Source of the DNA: an uncultured Ignavibacteria bacterium
Lineage (GTDB): Bacteria > Bacteroidota > Ignavibacteria > Kapaibacteriales > UBA2268
Assembly: GCA_903862655.1 (NCBI GenBank)
Contig: CAIOZA010000050.1
Location: 1 to 64,000, forward strand
Length of the DNA stretch: 64,000 nt
Direction of reading: 5' to 3'
Part shown: piece by piece, positions 7,275-16,511 of the stretch
How the letters are laid out: every line of letters begins with the position of its first letter
Numbering within the stretch: the first letter of the stretch is position 1
Made by a program: the position numbers and the translations under genes
The notes under the pieces: generated by a model
Database searches by the model: none
Seen by the model: the letters and a program-made list of their open reading frames with translations, nothing else
Told to the model about the DNA's origin: nothing

Positions 7275-8972
7275 ATGAGAACTCTTTATTTATTTGCAAT
7301 TGCGTTATTATCATTTATCCCTTTGTTTTCATACAGTTCTGTAGCAAAAGTTGAATCAGATTCATTGGTTTTCATTTGCAATGAATTATTAGGCAGACCA
7401 ACATCAAATTCAATAACCATTCATGCAAGTGCGAATAAATCATTAGATGTTTATTATGAATACGGAATTGATTCTTCGGCATATTCAAATCAGACAAGTA
7501 TGAAATCCAGCCAGGATTCAGTCCCTTTTATTTTTATTATTGATAATCTAAAGCCCAATACTCAATATTTTTACCGAATGAGATTCCGAGAAACAGGTAC
7601 AACCGAATATATTTGCAGAAGTAGTTATAAATTTGTAACACAACGTAAATCAGGTGAAACATTTAAGTTTGCAATCGAAGCAGACCCTCATCTTGATACT
7701 AATTCAAATCCTGCATCTTATGCTTTGACACTTCAAAACATACTTGCAGCTAATCCCGATTTTCTGCTGGATTTGGGTGATACTTTTATGTCTGAAAAGT
7801 TACCTCAAAAAAAACAAACTGAAATTACAAAACGTCATCTTCTTTTGCGTTCTTATTTCGATATTATTTGCCATTCAGTACCTCTATTCCTCATTATTGG
7901 TAATCATGAGGGTGAAGTAGGCTGGGAACTTGATGGCACAGCAAATAATCTTGCTGTCATGGCATCAAATACTCGAAAATATTATTACCCAAACCCTGAA
8001 CCAAATTCTTTCTATTCAGGAAATTCCAAAAGTGAAAATTTTGTTGGACTTAGACAAAACTATTATTCCTATGAATGGGGTAATGCTCTGATTGTTGTAC
8101 TTGACCCTTATTGGTACACTACAAGTAAAACCGGATGGGGCTGGACTCTCGGCATCGAACAATACAATTGGTTCAAATCAACTCTTGAGTCGAGCAAATC
8201 TAAGTTTAAATTTGTATTTTGTCATAATCTGGTAGGAGGCACTGAAAAGGATGCACGTGGAGGAATTGAAGAAGCTGATTATTATGAATGGGGTGGCAAA
8301 GATTCTAATAATACATATAGCTTTGACAAAAAACGTCCTGGTTGGAGCATGCCAATTCATCAGTTGATGGTTGAGAACAAAGTAAATATATTTTTTCATG
8401 GACACGACCATTTTTATGGTAAACAAGAAAAAGATGGTATAATTTACCAGGAATGTCCACAACCTTCTAATAGAAATATCCAAAATACTCAGGCAACCAA
8501 TTATGGTTATTTAAATGGGACTATTCTTCCTGGACGTGGTTATTTGCTTCTTACAATTACTGATTCGACTGCTAAGGTTGATTATATCAAAACATTTGTG
8601 CCTTCTGAAGAAAAGGGCGGTGTCCATAATGGAGATATTGGACATACCTATACATTGAAAATTTCAGGTACAACAGAGGTAATCGAAAATCAAAATATAC
8701 CTGAAGAATTTAGATTAGTACAGAATTATCCAAATCCATTTGCTAAGCAAACACAAATCAATTATACTCTACTGAATCCAAATAACGTAGAATTGAAAGT
8801 ATTTGATGAAAATGGTCAAGATGTAATAACTCTGGTAAATAAATTCCAGCAAGCAGGTCCATATTCAGTATCATTTGATGCTGAAAAGTTCTCTTTGCCC
8901 AGCGGAACTTATTATTATAGCATTACAATAGGTAATAATACATTAACTAAAAAAATGGTATTGATAAATTAA
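7275..8972 (+). CDS. Secreted metallophosphoesterase with type IX sorting domain (paralog)
   Basis: The ATG at 7275 has an AAAAGGA ribosome-binding site and gives a clean signal peptide (MRTLYLFAIALLSFIPLFS); the ORF-track start at 7245 is less likely. The layout matches the upstream gene: fibronectin-like N-domain, then EADPHLDT, DLGDTFMS, IGNHEGE, FCHNLVG and FHGHDHFYG as metal-site motifs, and a C-terminal NYPNPF sorting domain ending LTKKMVLIN. The two genes are tandem duplicates, clearly diverged, in one operon under candidate promoter 2. Confidence 0.9.
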   Translation: MRTLYLFAIALLSFIPLFSYSSVAKVESDSLVFICNELLGRPTSNSITIHASANKSLDVYYEYGIDSSAYSNQTSMKSSQDSVPFIFIIDNLKPNTQYFYRMRFRETGTTEYICRSSYKFVTQRKSGETFKFAIEADPHLDTNSNPASYALTLQNILAANPDFLLDLGDTFMSEKLPQKKQTEITKRHLLLRSYFDIICHSVPLFLIIGNHEGEVGWELDGTANNLAVMASNTRKYYYPNPEPNSFYSGNSKSENFVGLRQNYYSYEWGNALIVVLDPYWYTTSKTGWGWTLGIEQYNWFKSTLESSKSKFKFVFCHNLVGGTEKDARGGIEEADYYEWGGKDSNNTYSFDKKRPGWSMPIHQLMVENKVNIFFHGHDHFYGKQEKDGIIYQECPQPSNRNIQNTQATNYGYLNGTILPGRGYLLLTITDSTAKVDYIKTFVPSEEKGGVHNGDIGHTYTLKISGTTEVIENQNIPEEFRLVQNYPNPFAKQTQINYTLLNPNNVELKVFDENGQDVITLVNKFQQAGPYSVSFDAEKFSLPSGTYYYSITIGNNTLTKKMVLIN

Positions 8973-8990
8973 GTAAATTTTAGGATTGAT

Positions 8991-10619
8991 ATGATAAGAA
9001 ATAGATTCTCGAAAGTTATAACTATTATACTAATGACATTGTTGGGTTATAATTTACAAGCTCAAAAGCTAATTCCTTATAAGCTACCAGATACGGGTCA
9101 AAATACTAAATATTCAGCTAATTCTGGAGAAGATGCTGATGTACTTTTGAACCCAATGGCATTTACTGATAATGGGAATGGTACTATTACTGATAATATC
9201 ACAGGTTTGATTTGGCAAAAAACAGATGGCGGAGAAATGACTTATGACCAAGCTATTTCTTGGGTAAATACTTTAAATTTAGATAATGTATCGGGCTGGA
9301 GATTACCAACAGCAATAGAATTGTTCTCAATAAATAATTTTGATAAACTCAATCCTGCTTTAAATACAACTTATTTTACAAAAACTGCCGCAGAATATTG
9401 GTGGACAAGTGATGTCCAAGTTGGTGATGCCACAAAAGTATGGGCTGTAAATGCCGGTGGTGGGATTGGTAATCATCCAAAATCTGAAACAATAAGTGCA
9501 GGCGGAACGAAAAAATTTCATGTCCGTGCTGTCAGAAACACTTTTTCAACAACCTTCAGTGTTAGCCATTTTACAGATAACGTAAATGGTACGATAACAG
9601 ATAATTTTACTGGATTAGTTTGGCAAAAAATTCAATCTACTAATACTTTGACTTGGGAAGAGGCTTTATCTTATGCCAATACTTTTACTTTGGCTGGTAA
9701 ATCTGATTGGAGATTGCCAAATATTAAAGAACTTCAATCACTCAATGATGTAAAATTATCTAAACCTTCATTTGATAAAAAGTATTTTTCTGATATTATT
9801 TCAGGTAATTATTGGTCTTCGACAACAATGTTTAATACAGCTACAAAAGCATGGGACATTAATCTTGATTTTGGCGTAGTATCTTATTCTGACAAAACCA
9901 CAAAAGAATATGTGTTACTTGTCCGTGGAGGTATGGATAATAAAGACTTAAACATATCTGAATCTAATATCCAAGGCGGAGAATATGATATGGGAGACCA
10001 TTTTGGATTTGTTGACCCAGGTCACCCCAGTGATGAAACACCTATACATAAAGTAAAAGTCAATAGTTTTAATATGGCAAAAACAGAAGCAACTAACCAA
10101 CAATTTTTATCATTTTTAAATTCATATTTTCAACAAGGATTAATTGAAGTAAAAAATAATATTGTATATTCCAAAGGAACTAATGATATTTATTTCTACA
10201 CACATGAATATGCATCATACTATAGTATTGGTTATGATGGTAAAGTATTTTCAATAGCTGATTTCAGGTCGAACCATCCGGTTGTTGGAGTAATGTGGGC
10301 TGGTTGTACTGCTTTTTGTAACTGGCTAAGCTTGCAGAATGGTTTAGATGAATGTTATAATCTAAAAACATATAATTATGATTTCACAAAAAACGGCTAT
10401 AGACTGCCAACAGAAGCTGAATGGGAATATGCTGGTCGTGGTGGTCATATTAACCCTTATTTTAATTATCCATTAGGGAATTCTATTGACATTACTGGAG
10501 TAAACCTTCCTGATTCCAAAGACCCTTACGAGAGTAAAACTGGAGCAGGGAACAATCCCCTGGCAAAAGACTTGGAAAACTTCATTGCCAAAGAATTTTG
10601 TTTCAGACGTTGCCTATAA
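8991..10619 (+). CDS. Secreted DUF1566/FGE-sulfatase-type protein, 3' end replaced by ArdC DNA
   Basis: A signal peptide (IITIILMTLLGYNLQAQ) is followed by two DUF1566/Lcl-type repeats: GNGTITDNITGLIWQK then GWRLPTAIEL, and VNGTITDNFTGLVWQK then DWRLPNIKEL. A formylglycine-generating-enzyme-like domain starts near residue 325 (GGEYDMGDHFG, NGYRLPTEAEWEYAGRGG). Homology stops at about residue 514 (DSKDPYES); the remaining ~28 residues are out-of-frame ArdC sequence. The FGE fold and any type IX sorting domain are therefore cut off. The protein may still be made but is probably non-functional as an FGE-type protein. Confidence 0.8.
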   Translation: MIRNRFSKVITIILMTLLGYNLQAQKLIPYKLPDTGQNTKYSANSGEDADVLLNPMAFTDNGNGTITDNITGLIWQKTDGGEMTYDQAISWVNTLNLDNVSGWRLPTAIELFSINNFDKLNPALNTTYFTKTAAEYWWTSDVQVGDATKVWAVNAGGGIGNHPKSETISAGGTKKFHVRAVRNTFSTTFSVSHFTDNVNGTITDNFTGLVWQKIQSTNTLTWEEALSYANTFTLAGKSDWRLPNIKELQSLNDVKLSKPSFDKKYFSDIISGNYWSSTTMFNTATKAWDINLDFGVVSYSDKTTKEYVLLVRGGMDNKDLNISESNIQGGEYDMGDHFGFVDPGHPSDETPIHKVKVNSFNMAKTEATNQQFLSFLNSYFQQGLIEVKNNIVYSKGTNDIYFYTHEYASYYSIGYDGKVFSIADFRSNHPVVGVMWAGCTAFCNWLSLQNGLDECYNLKTYNYDFTKNGYRLPTEAEWEYAGRGGHINPYFNYPLGNSIDITGVNLPDSKDPYESKTGAGNNPLAKDLENFIAKEFCFRRCL

Positions 10620-11364
10620 AGGTATTAACCAGATATTGCTTGGTATGCAAGATTTTGAAAGTAATTATTGGCTCTCATACAAGCAAGTAAAAGACCTTTC
10701 AGGTTGGGTAAAAAAAGGCGAACATAGTTCAATGGTTGTTTTTTGGAAACCAATAGTAAACAACAGGCACCAAGAACTTGATGAAAGTTCTGCTGATGTT
10801 CACTTTTTGCTAAGATATTATAATGTTTTCAATATTGAACAAGTTGAATTACCTGATGAAATCAAATCTGAGAGAATAACAGATAGTTCAAACACAAAAC
10901 TTCTTTCAGCTGAAAACATTATTGATAATTACCCGAAACCGCCTGCAATAGTCATTAACAATACAATTCCAAATCCCAGATATTTGCCGAGAATTGACCG
11001 TGTTGAGATTCAATCAATTTCTAACTTTAACAGCTCTGATAGCTATTATTCAAGCCTATTCCATGAACTTGTTCATAGTACTGGACACAATGAAAGATTA
11101 GCTCGAAAAGGTATAACAGATAAAATTGAATTCGGCTCCGAAAGATATTCAAAAGAAGAACTAATTGCTGAAATTGGTGCAAGTTTTTTATCTTCTCTTT
11201 CTGGCATTGAAAATACTATCAACAACCAAACCAGTTATATCGGAAATTGGCTACAGGTATTACATAATGACAAACGAATGGTATTGATAGCAGCAAGTCA
11301 GGCACAGAAAGCTGTGGACTGGATTATTGGTAATTCTGATAACAATAACAATTCGGAATTATAA
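10537..11364 (+). pseudogene. ArdC-like antirestriction protein missing its 5' end
   Basis: The frame reads KLEQGTIPWQKTWKTSLPKN and onward YKGINQILLGMQ, NYWLSYKQVKDLSGWVKKGE, VVFWKP and later YYSSLFHELVHSTGHNERLARKG. That is ArdC: the N-terminal ssDNA-binding domain followed by a zincin-type HExxH-like site (HELVHSTGH). The usual first ~20 residues are missing, because the homology begins abruptly at about 10534, exactly where the FGE gene breaks. ORF callers start it at a TTG (10585). ArdC proteins protect incoming DNA from restriction during conjugation. This copy marks a deletion or insertion joint, and expression would depend on a rescue start. Confidence 0.8.
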
Positions 11365-11421
11365 GTGAAAACGTTCAATTTCACTTATAAACAAACCAAG
11401 TGAAATTGTCAAAAATGACAA
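11359..11421. other. Paired inverted repeats upstream of the serine recombinase
   Basis: TTATAAGTGAAA (11359-11370) and TTTCACTTATAA (11379-11390) are a perfect 12-bp inverted repeat with an 8-base loop, overlapping the ArdC stop. TTGTCA and TGACAA around AAAA follow at 11408-11423 or so, and AAGTGAAATT occurs once more between them. They could be a terminator, a recombinase binding (res) site or an operator; I cannot separate these. Confidence 0.45.
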
Positions 11422-11464
11422 ATGTAAAATTATAATAATAATTCAAATAGTGAGGTTTTTACTT

Positions 11465-12091
11465 ATGAATGAAAAAATTAGAGTAGTTGCCTATATTCGT
11501 GTTAGTACTGAGCAACAATCAACAGATAAGAACATCAACGATATTTTGAGATTTGTACATGACAAGGATCTCAATCAATTAGGGAAATTAGAAATTGTAG
11601 AAGAAAAGATTTCTGGTTCTGTCCATTGGAAAGAAAGAAAAATATTTGATGTTGTCAATGAACTCAAAGCAGGAGATTATCTTATCATTCCTGAAATTTC
11701 GAGGTTATCCAGAAAATCATACGAAATATTTGAAATACTCAGTATTCTTCTTCAGAAGAAAATAAATGTTTTTGCTTTGAAAGAAAATTGGCAACTTGAT
11801 GATTCATTGCAAAGCCAGATTTTAGCTTTTGCATTTAGTCTCTCAGCAACAATTGAAAAGAAATTGTTGCAGGACAGAACCCGTGAGGCTCTTAAAGCCA
11901 GAAAGCTAGCCGGTGTAAAATTGGGTCGCCCTATTGGTTCTGGGAAGAGTAAACTTGATGAATTCAAGATTGAGATTGAATCAATGATAAAAAATGGAGT
12001 AACTCAATCATTCATAGCCAAGAAATATGGCTTGTCTGCTCAAGCAGTTTACAACTGGACAAGAAAAAATATAATTCAGATAAAGAATTAA
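11465..12091 (+). CDS. Serine recombinase (resolvase/invertase family)
   Basis: From the ATG at 11465 (MNEKIRVVAYIRVSTEQQS) the protein has the catalytic serine in RVSTEQQ, the conserved arginines in EISRLSRKSYE and IEKKLLQDRTREALKARKLAG, and a C-terminal helix-turn-helix (VTQSFIAKKYGLSAQAVYNW). At ~208 residues it has the size of small resolvases/invertases, not of large serine integrases. It cuts and rejoins DNA at short sites. The next gene encodes an excisionase-like protein. It likely serves element resolution or inversion. Confidence 0.92.
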   Translation: MNEKIRVVAYIRVSTEQQSTDKNINDILRFVHDKDLNQLGKLEIVEEKISGSVHWKERKIFDVVNELKAGDYLIIPEISRLSRKSYEIFEILSILLQKKINVFALKENWQLDDSLQSQILAFAFSLSATIEKKLLQDRTREALKARKLAGVKLGRPIGSGKSKLDEFKIEIESMIKNGVTQSFIAKKYGLSAQAVYNWTRKNIIQIKN

Positions 12092-12112
12092 TCACAATTT
12101 TAGGGCAAAAAC

Positions 12113-12436
12113 ATGGAGACAATGGAATTTTATACCATTGATGAAATAAAAAAACTTGTCAGAGAGTTAGTCAAGGACGAAATGGAAAAGATCGGGTGCA
12201 GACAATTTATGGATTTGGATGAAGCCAGTAAATATCTGGGTATTAGCAAACCTACGGTATATACCTATATAAGCCGTAAAAAAATTTCATATTATAAACA
12301 AGGCGGTAAAGTTTATTTTAAAAGAGTTGACCTTGACGATTTTATATTGAATACAAAAAACAGATGCAAGTCTCACCAAGAAATTGAATCTGAAGTAATT
12401 ACAAGTTTGATTTTGAAAAAAGGTAAATGGGACTGA
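12113..12436 (+). CDS. Excisionase-like helix-turn-helix DNA-binding protein
   Basis: 107 residues. The central part, DLDEASKYLGISKPTVYTYI followed by SRKKISYYKQGGKVYFKRVDLDDFI, is the MerR-like HTH_17/excisionase fold found beside integrases in Bacteroidota mobile elements. It lies 21 bases after the serine recombinase and is probably co-transcribed. The expected role is a recombination directionality factor or a regulator of the element. Confidence 0.85.
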   Translation: METMEFYTIDEIKKLVRELVKDEMEKIGCRQFMDLDEASKYLGISKPTVYTYISRKKISYYKQGGKVYFKRVDLDDFILNTKNRCKSHQEIESEVITSLILKKGKWD

Positions 12437-12449
12437 GTAAGCCCCTTGA

Positions 12450-12632
12450 TTAAAATACCTTTAAAATGGAATCTACGATAGCTTTACCACCAGTTATAAG
12501 TTTGAGCTGTTCTTCAGCAAGTTTTTTGAGTTTATCTCGATTGCTATCATTTGAGTAAACCGTTAGAACTTTTTTCTCCTGCTTCATATATTTATCAGGG
12601 CGGAATGCTACTTCAATTTTAATTTCTGCCAT
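12450..12632 (-). CDS. Small hypothetical protein
   Basis: 60 residues (MAEIKIEVAFRPDKYMKQEK), a lysine-rich protein with no motif I recognise. It is the last gene of a leftward group (13749 to 12450), 14 bases beyond the TerB-like repeat gene, so it is probably co-transcribed with it. It may be a small partner of that protein. Confidence 0.55.
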   Translation of the reverse strand: MAEIKIEVAFRPDKYMKQEKKVLTVYSNDSNRDKLKKLAEEQLKLITGGKAIVDSILKVF

Positions 12633-12646
12633 AATTAACTCCAGTG

Positions 12647-13447
12647 TTAAGATGCTTCTTCAGCAATTATTTCAAGTTCTAAGGCTCTCTTTTCTGAAAT
12701 ATTCAAACTTTTTCTGAGCTTTTCCAAAAGCCTTCTAGCATTATCTGTGATTTCTCCCTCTTCTTCAAAGCAATTAGCGATTTCATCAAAGTACTCTTTT
12801 TCTTCAGCCTTATATGGTTTGCCTAAAGCTATAAGTTCTAATTCAACAGCCTTCTCTTGAGAAATGCTCAATTTATCCCTTAATTTATTTAATAATCTTC
12901 TTTCAGCATCAGTTATATCGTTATCTTCATCTAAACAACTTTTATATTCCTCGATATATTCCTTTTCTCCGTCAGTTAAAATAATTTCTTCTTGCTCATT
13001 TTCAATGTTAAAAAATTTACTAATTGGTTCTCCCTCAGCAATTGATTCAATTATTTTTATCCTTTCTTTGGGTATATCAAGTTTTGATAGAAATTTATCC
13101 AACAATCTTCTTTCAGCGTCTGTTATACACTCATCTTCTGCAAAACAAGATAAGTATTCATTGTAATATTCTATCTCATTCTCCGAAAAACCAAGAACTT
13201 TTAATTCTGTGGGAACATCTTTCTTTGGGGATGAAATTTGAATTTCATTATTTGATTCATTTACTGATTCATTCTTTGAACCTTGAAACACATTAGAAGC
13301 CATTTCCTTCCCTTTTTGACCGAGTTTCTTCCAGTCATCAGAGTTCATGTTTTTCAATTTATTCTTAGCTTCTTCTTTTAACTCTTGACCCAAGTCTTTA
13401 GCTACATCTTTAGCCAAGTCTTTAAATACGGAAAATAATCCACCCAT
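12647..13447 (-). CDS. Protein with three TerB-like acidic helical repeats
   Basis: 266 residues. After an amphipathic N-terminal region (KDLAKDVAKDLGQELKEEAK) three ~50-residue units follow from about residue 95. Each reads EYxxxYxSCxxEDxxITDAERRLLxKLRxKLxISxEKxxELExIAxG. The D-x-(D/E)-ITDAERRLL motif is reminiscent of TerB/tellurite-resistance-type helical domains and of EF-hand-like metal loops. No signal peptide is seen. It is grouped with a two-span membrane protein and a 60-residue protein. Function is unknown; a membrane-associated stress or metal-related role is only a guess. Confidence 0.6.
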   Translation of the reverse strand: MGGLFSVFKDLAKDVAKDLGQELKEEAKNKLKNMNSDDWKKLGQKGKEMASNVFQGSKNESVNESNNEIQISSPKKDVPTELKVLGFSENEIEYYNEYLSCFAEDECITDAERRLLDKFLSKLDIPKERIKIIESIAEGEPISKFFNIENEQEEIILTDGEKEYIEEYKSCLDEDNDITDAERRLLNKLRDKLSISQEKAVELELIALGKPYKAEEKEYFDEIANCFEEEGEITDNARRLLEKLRKSLNISEKRALELEIIAEEAS

Positions 13448-13464
13448 AAATCCTCCTAATTATC

Positions 13465-13749
13465 TTATATTGATTCTTTTACTTCTTTTTCAATTTGAAT
13501 TTTAATATTAACTATTTCTTCCTTCTTATAATGCCTATACCAGAAGAAGTAAACAATAATTGAGAGTATGCAGAATAGAAAACAGAAATCAAAAAACTTA
13601 GGTGCTCTACCATAATAAAAACTACCACCAACTAAAAATATTAGCCCAGTTGAAATGAGAAATAAAAGTAGATACAATGCAGGGGGCTTTAATATTCTTT
13701 GAATAGCCTTCTTTTTCGCTTTATGTTTAATTTCGAGTTCAGTTATCAT
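13465..13749 (-). CDS. Two-span inner-membrane protein (2TM-domain-like)
   Basis: From the internal ATG at 13749 (MITELEIKHKAKKKAIQRIL) there is a basic cytoplasmic start, then two hydrophobic helices (LYLLLFLISTGLIFLVGG and FCFLFCILSIIVYFFWY) separated by a short loop, and a charged tail. This resembles the small 2TM-domain proteins common in Bacteroidota. It lies just upstream of the TerB-like repeat gene. Confidence 0.6.
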   Translation of the reverse strand: MITELEIKHKAKKKAIQRILKPPALYLLLFLISTGLIFLVGGSFYYGRAPKFFDFCFLFCILSIIVYFFWYRHYKKEEIVNIKIQIEKEVKESI

Positions 13750-13891
13750 TTTCTCTCCAACTGTTTTACATTTATTCAAAATACAAAATTACAAAAGCTG
13801 TAAGTCATTAAATTTTGAACTTAGTAAAGTAAGTATATGACTTTCTAATTGAAGTAAAATACAATGTAATCAATGCTATTTTTGGAAGGGT

Positions 13892-14653
13892 TTATACCGA
13901 TTTTACATACTTTTTCAATTTGTCAGCAAAATCACTTTTCTGGTGTTGAGAAATTTGGAGGTCTGTGCCGTCCGTAAGAATAAGATGTGGTATTCTACCA
14001 GCCACATATTTTTTAACATATTTCAAATTTACAAGATGTTTGCTATGAATTCTGGCAAAATCGAGTTCGACAAGAATTTTATGTAAATGTTGAAGTGGTT
14101 TGGCTATGAGTAGCTTATTTCCGTTGTTAAAAAATACAGTTGAATAACTGCTGTCTGCTTCACAACGGATAATTTCTGATATATTAAATATGTTCTGTCC
14201 ATCTGATGTTGGTAGTAAAATTTTCTGTGGTCTATCTTGTAAACTTTCCTTAAGTATTCTTAATTTTTCATCGAATTTATCGTTGTCTGTTTTTAAGTTG
14301 AATCTATTTATTGCTTCTTTCAACTTAACTTGGTCAATTGGTTTCAACAAGTAGTGGATTGCCGAAACTTCAAAAGCTCGTACAGCATACTCACTGAATG
14401 AGGTAGTAAAAATAACTTCATACCTTGTAAATTTTGTAGATTCAATTATCTCAAAGCCATTTCCTTCTGGAAAATTAATATCAAGAAAAACAAGGTCGGG
14501 CATGGTTCTATTTATAAGTTGAATTCCTTCTTTAATCGTTTTAGCTGTTCCTACCACTATTAGATTAGGAAATTGCTTTCTAATCTGAATTTCTAATGCA
14601 GAGCTAAAATTCTCTTCATCATCAATTATAACTGCTTTTATTTGTTCGCTCAT
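13892..14653 (-). CDS. LytTR-family response regulator
   Basis: With the start at 14653 (MSEQIKAVIIDDEENFSSAL) the receiver domain shows the acidic pair (IDDEE), the phospho-acceptor Asp in PDLVFLDINFPEGNG, and the Lys in HYLLKPID. The C-terminal half is a LytTR DNA-binding domain (IIRCEADSSYSTVFFNNGNK and FARIHSKHLVNLKYVKKY). It is transcribed after the histidine kinase gene, 13 bases downstream. LytTR regulators usually pair with His_kinase/LytS-type kinases, whereas here the partner has a HisKA domain. The longer ORF start overlaps the kinase gene. Confidence 0.9.
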   Translation of the reverse strand: MSEQIKAVIIDDEENFSSALEIQIRKQFPNLIVVGTAKTIKEGIQLINRTMPDLVFLDINFPEGNGFEIIESTKFTRYEVIFTTSFSEYAVRAFEVSAIHYLLKPIDQVKLKEAINRFNLKTDNDKFDEKLRILKESLQDRPQKILLPTSDGQNIFNISEIIRCEADSSYSTVFFNNGNKLLIAKPLQHLHKILVELDFARIHSKHLVNLKYVKKYVAGRIPHLILTDGTDLQISQHQKSDFADKLKKYVKSV

Positions 14654-14666
14654 ATGATTTCCTGAA

Positions 14667-16505
14667 TTAATTACTTTCAATTGGTAGTGTAAAGAAAAAA
14701 TTGGTGCCAACATTTGCTTCGCTTTCAAACCAAATTTTGCCATTATTTTTTTCGATAAACTCTTTACACAGACACAAACCTAAACCTGTTCCTTTTTCAT
14801 TCTTTGTTCCAAGAGTTGAATATTTTGATTCTAACTTGAAGATGTTTTGTTTGACTTCATCACTTATACCAACACCAGTGTCCGAGAAGGAAACTTCGAC
14901 ATATCCATTTTCACTCTGTCCATCTATATTTACTTTACTTCCAGTTTTTGAGAACTTTATTGAATTTGAAATCAAATTTCTTATTACTACACTAACCATA
15001 TCCTTATCAGCAGAGGCTAACTGATTCGAATTAACTCTATTGACAATCTGAATTTCTTTGAAATTAGCAAATTCACTTAAGTTATTAATTTCTTTATCAA
15101 TTATTTCTGAAAGAACAATATTTTCTTGAATTGGTTCCATTCCTTTAGACTGTAGACTAGCCCAGAGCAAAAGATTTTCCAAAAGCAATGATAAGTTATC
15201 AGAAGACTTTTTCAAGGTGCCAATATATTTCTTTATTTCATCAACTGTGAAATCGTCATAATAATTATTCAGAGATGAAATAAGATCATTGAAAGAGTTC
15301 AATGGTGTCCTTAAATCATGAGAAATGATTGAAAAGAACTTATCTTTTGTGGAGTTGAGTTGAGCTAATTCGCTATTTATTGCTTGAATCTTTTTATTAT
15401 TTCTAATCTTAATAAAAAGCCAAAGTGCTATACTAAAAATTATAAGAAGTGCTATCAGAATCAGAAAAAAGTAAAATTGACTTTTAGAAGCTTGTTCTTT
15501 AATCAGGTTATTCTTTTCATTCTGAAACTTTTCTTCTTGAATTTTAAGCTCAAACTTCTTTTCAGTTTTCCTTGTGTTATACTTTGCTAATGTATCCTTC
15601 CATGCTGAAAGCTTTTCGGAATACATTAGTGCAGTATTCAAATCTTTTTTACTTTTAAAATACGAAATCAATTCAGTCAAAAATTCTGGTTTCCCATCAA
15701 GTGAATTAAATCTACTTACAATATCAAGTCCAGTATTTATAAAGTCTTCAGCCAGTTTGACTTTATTTAGTTTTTGATATGTCAGACCAATACTGATATA
15801 GGTCAAACAAACATGATGACTATCCCCAGTCATACTGTATAAATCAAAACTTTTCTTGAAATATTCAAGAGCGTTAATAAAATCATTTCTTGTATAGTAG
15901 GCTTGAGCAATAAAAGAATAATTATCAGCCATACCCATCTTGTCTCTTGTTTGGGTATAAATGCTAATTGCTTTTTGTGCATTGAATAAAGTTTTGTCAA
16001 AATTACCTGCCAAACTGTTATATTCGGCTCGATTACCATAAATTATAGCTTCAGATTTGATATTCTTTGTTCGTTTAAATATACTGACTGCTTTATCGAA
16101 ATATTCTTCTGCTTTGATAGTATCATTACATTCAAAGTAAATGTTGCCAAGTATGATGCAAGTATTTCCTATGCTATTCTCATCATTTAATTGGGAATAG
16201 CTTTCAATAGCAAGTCGTGAATATTCAAGCGCCTCGCTATAATAACCATTTAGCCAAGAAAATTTTGTAAATTCATAATAAGCCTTAGCTACTTTTTCTG
16301 GAAGTTTGTTTTCTTTTGCAATCTTCAAATATTCATTTAAGTATTTATAAAGTTCTGTATTTGTTCTTGAAGAATGAGCTTTGAGTAGTATTGAATCTAA
16401 TTCCTTGTTGATGTCTGCTCTGAGTTGATTGATTGAAAAGATAAATGAAATAACGAAAACAAAGATAAAACAATAGATGAGCTTAATTTTACTTTGAATA
16501 GTCAT
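14667..16505 (-). CDS. TPR-containing sensor histidine kinase
   Basis: 612 residues: signal or first membrane segment (IYCFIFVFVISFIFSINQL), a periplasmic array of about six TPRs (~40-310), a transmembrane helix at ~343-366, a HisKA domain with the phospho-acceptor His in FFSIISHDLRTPLNS, and an HATPase_c domain (NLISNSIKFSKTGSKV, DTGVGISDEVK, GTGLGLCLCKEF). It probably senses an envelope or protein-protein signal and phosphorylates the LytTR regulator encoded next. The gene before it is a 121-residue unknown, 6 bases away. Confidence 0.9.
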   Translation of the reverse strand: MTIQSKIKLIYCFIFVFVISFIFSINQLRADINKELDSILLKAHSSRTNTELYKYLNEYLKIAKENKLPEKVAKAYYEFTKFSWLNGYYSEALEYSRLAIESYSQLNDENSIGNTCIILGNIYFECNDTIKAEEYFDKAVSIFKRTKNIKSEAIIYGNRAEYNSLAGNFDKTLFNAQKAISIYTQTRDKMGMADNYSFIAQAYYTRNDFINALEYFKKSFDLYSMTGDSHHVCLTYISIGLTYQKLNKVKLAEDFINTGLDIVSRFNSLDGKPEFLTELISYFKSKKDLNTALMYSEKLSAWKDTLAKYNTRKTEKKFELKIQEEKFQNEKNNLIKEQASKSQFYFFLILIALLIIFSIALWLFIKIRNNKKIQAINSELAQLNSTKDKFFSIISHDLRTPLNSFNDLISSLNNYYDDFTVDEIKKYIGTLKKSSDNLSLLLENLLLWASLQSKGMEPIQENIVLSEIIDKEINNLSEFANFKEIQIVNRVNSNQLASADKDMVSVVIRNLISNSIKFSKTGSKVNIDGQSENGYVEVSFSDTGVGISDEVKQNIFKLESKYSTLGTKNEKGTGLGLCLCKEFIEKNNGKIWFESEANVGTNFFFTLPIESN

Positions 16506-16511
16506 AATTAC

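Noticed and set aside
11465-12091. Serine recombinase as the integrase responsible for guaA integration
   Set aside because: It is of small resolvase/invertase size and lies in the middle of the island, not beside either repeat. I report it as a recombinase without assigning the integration to it.
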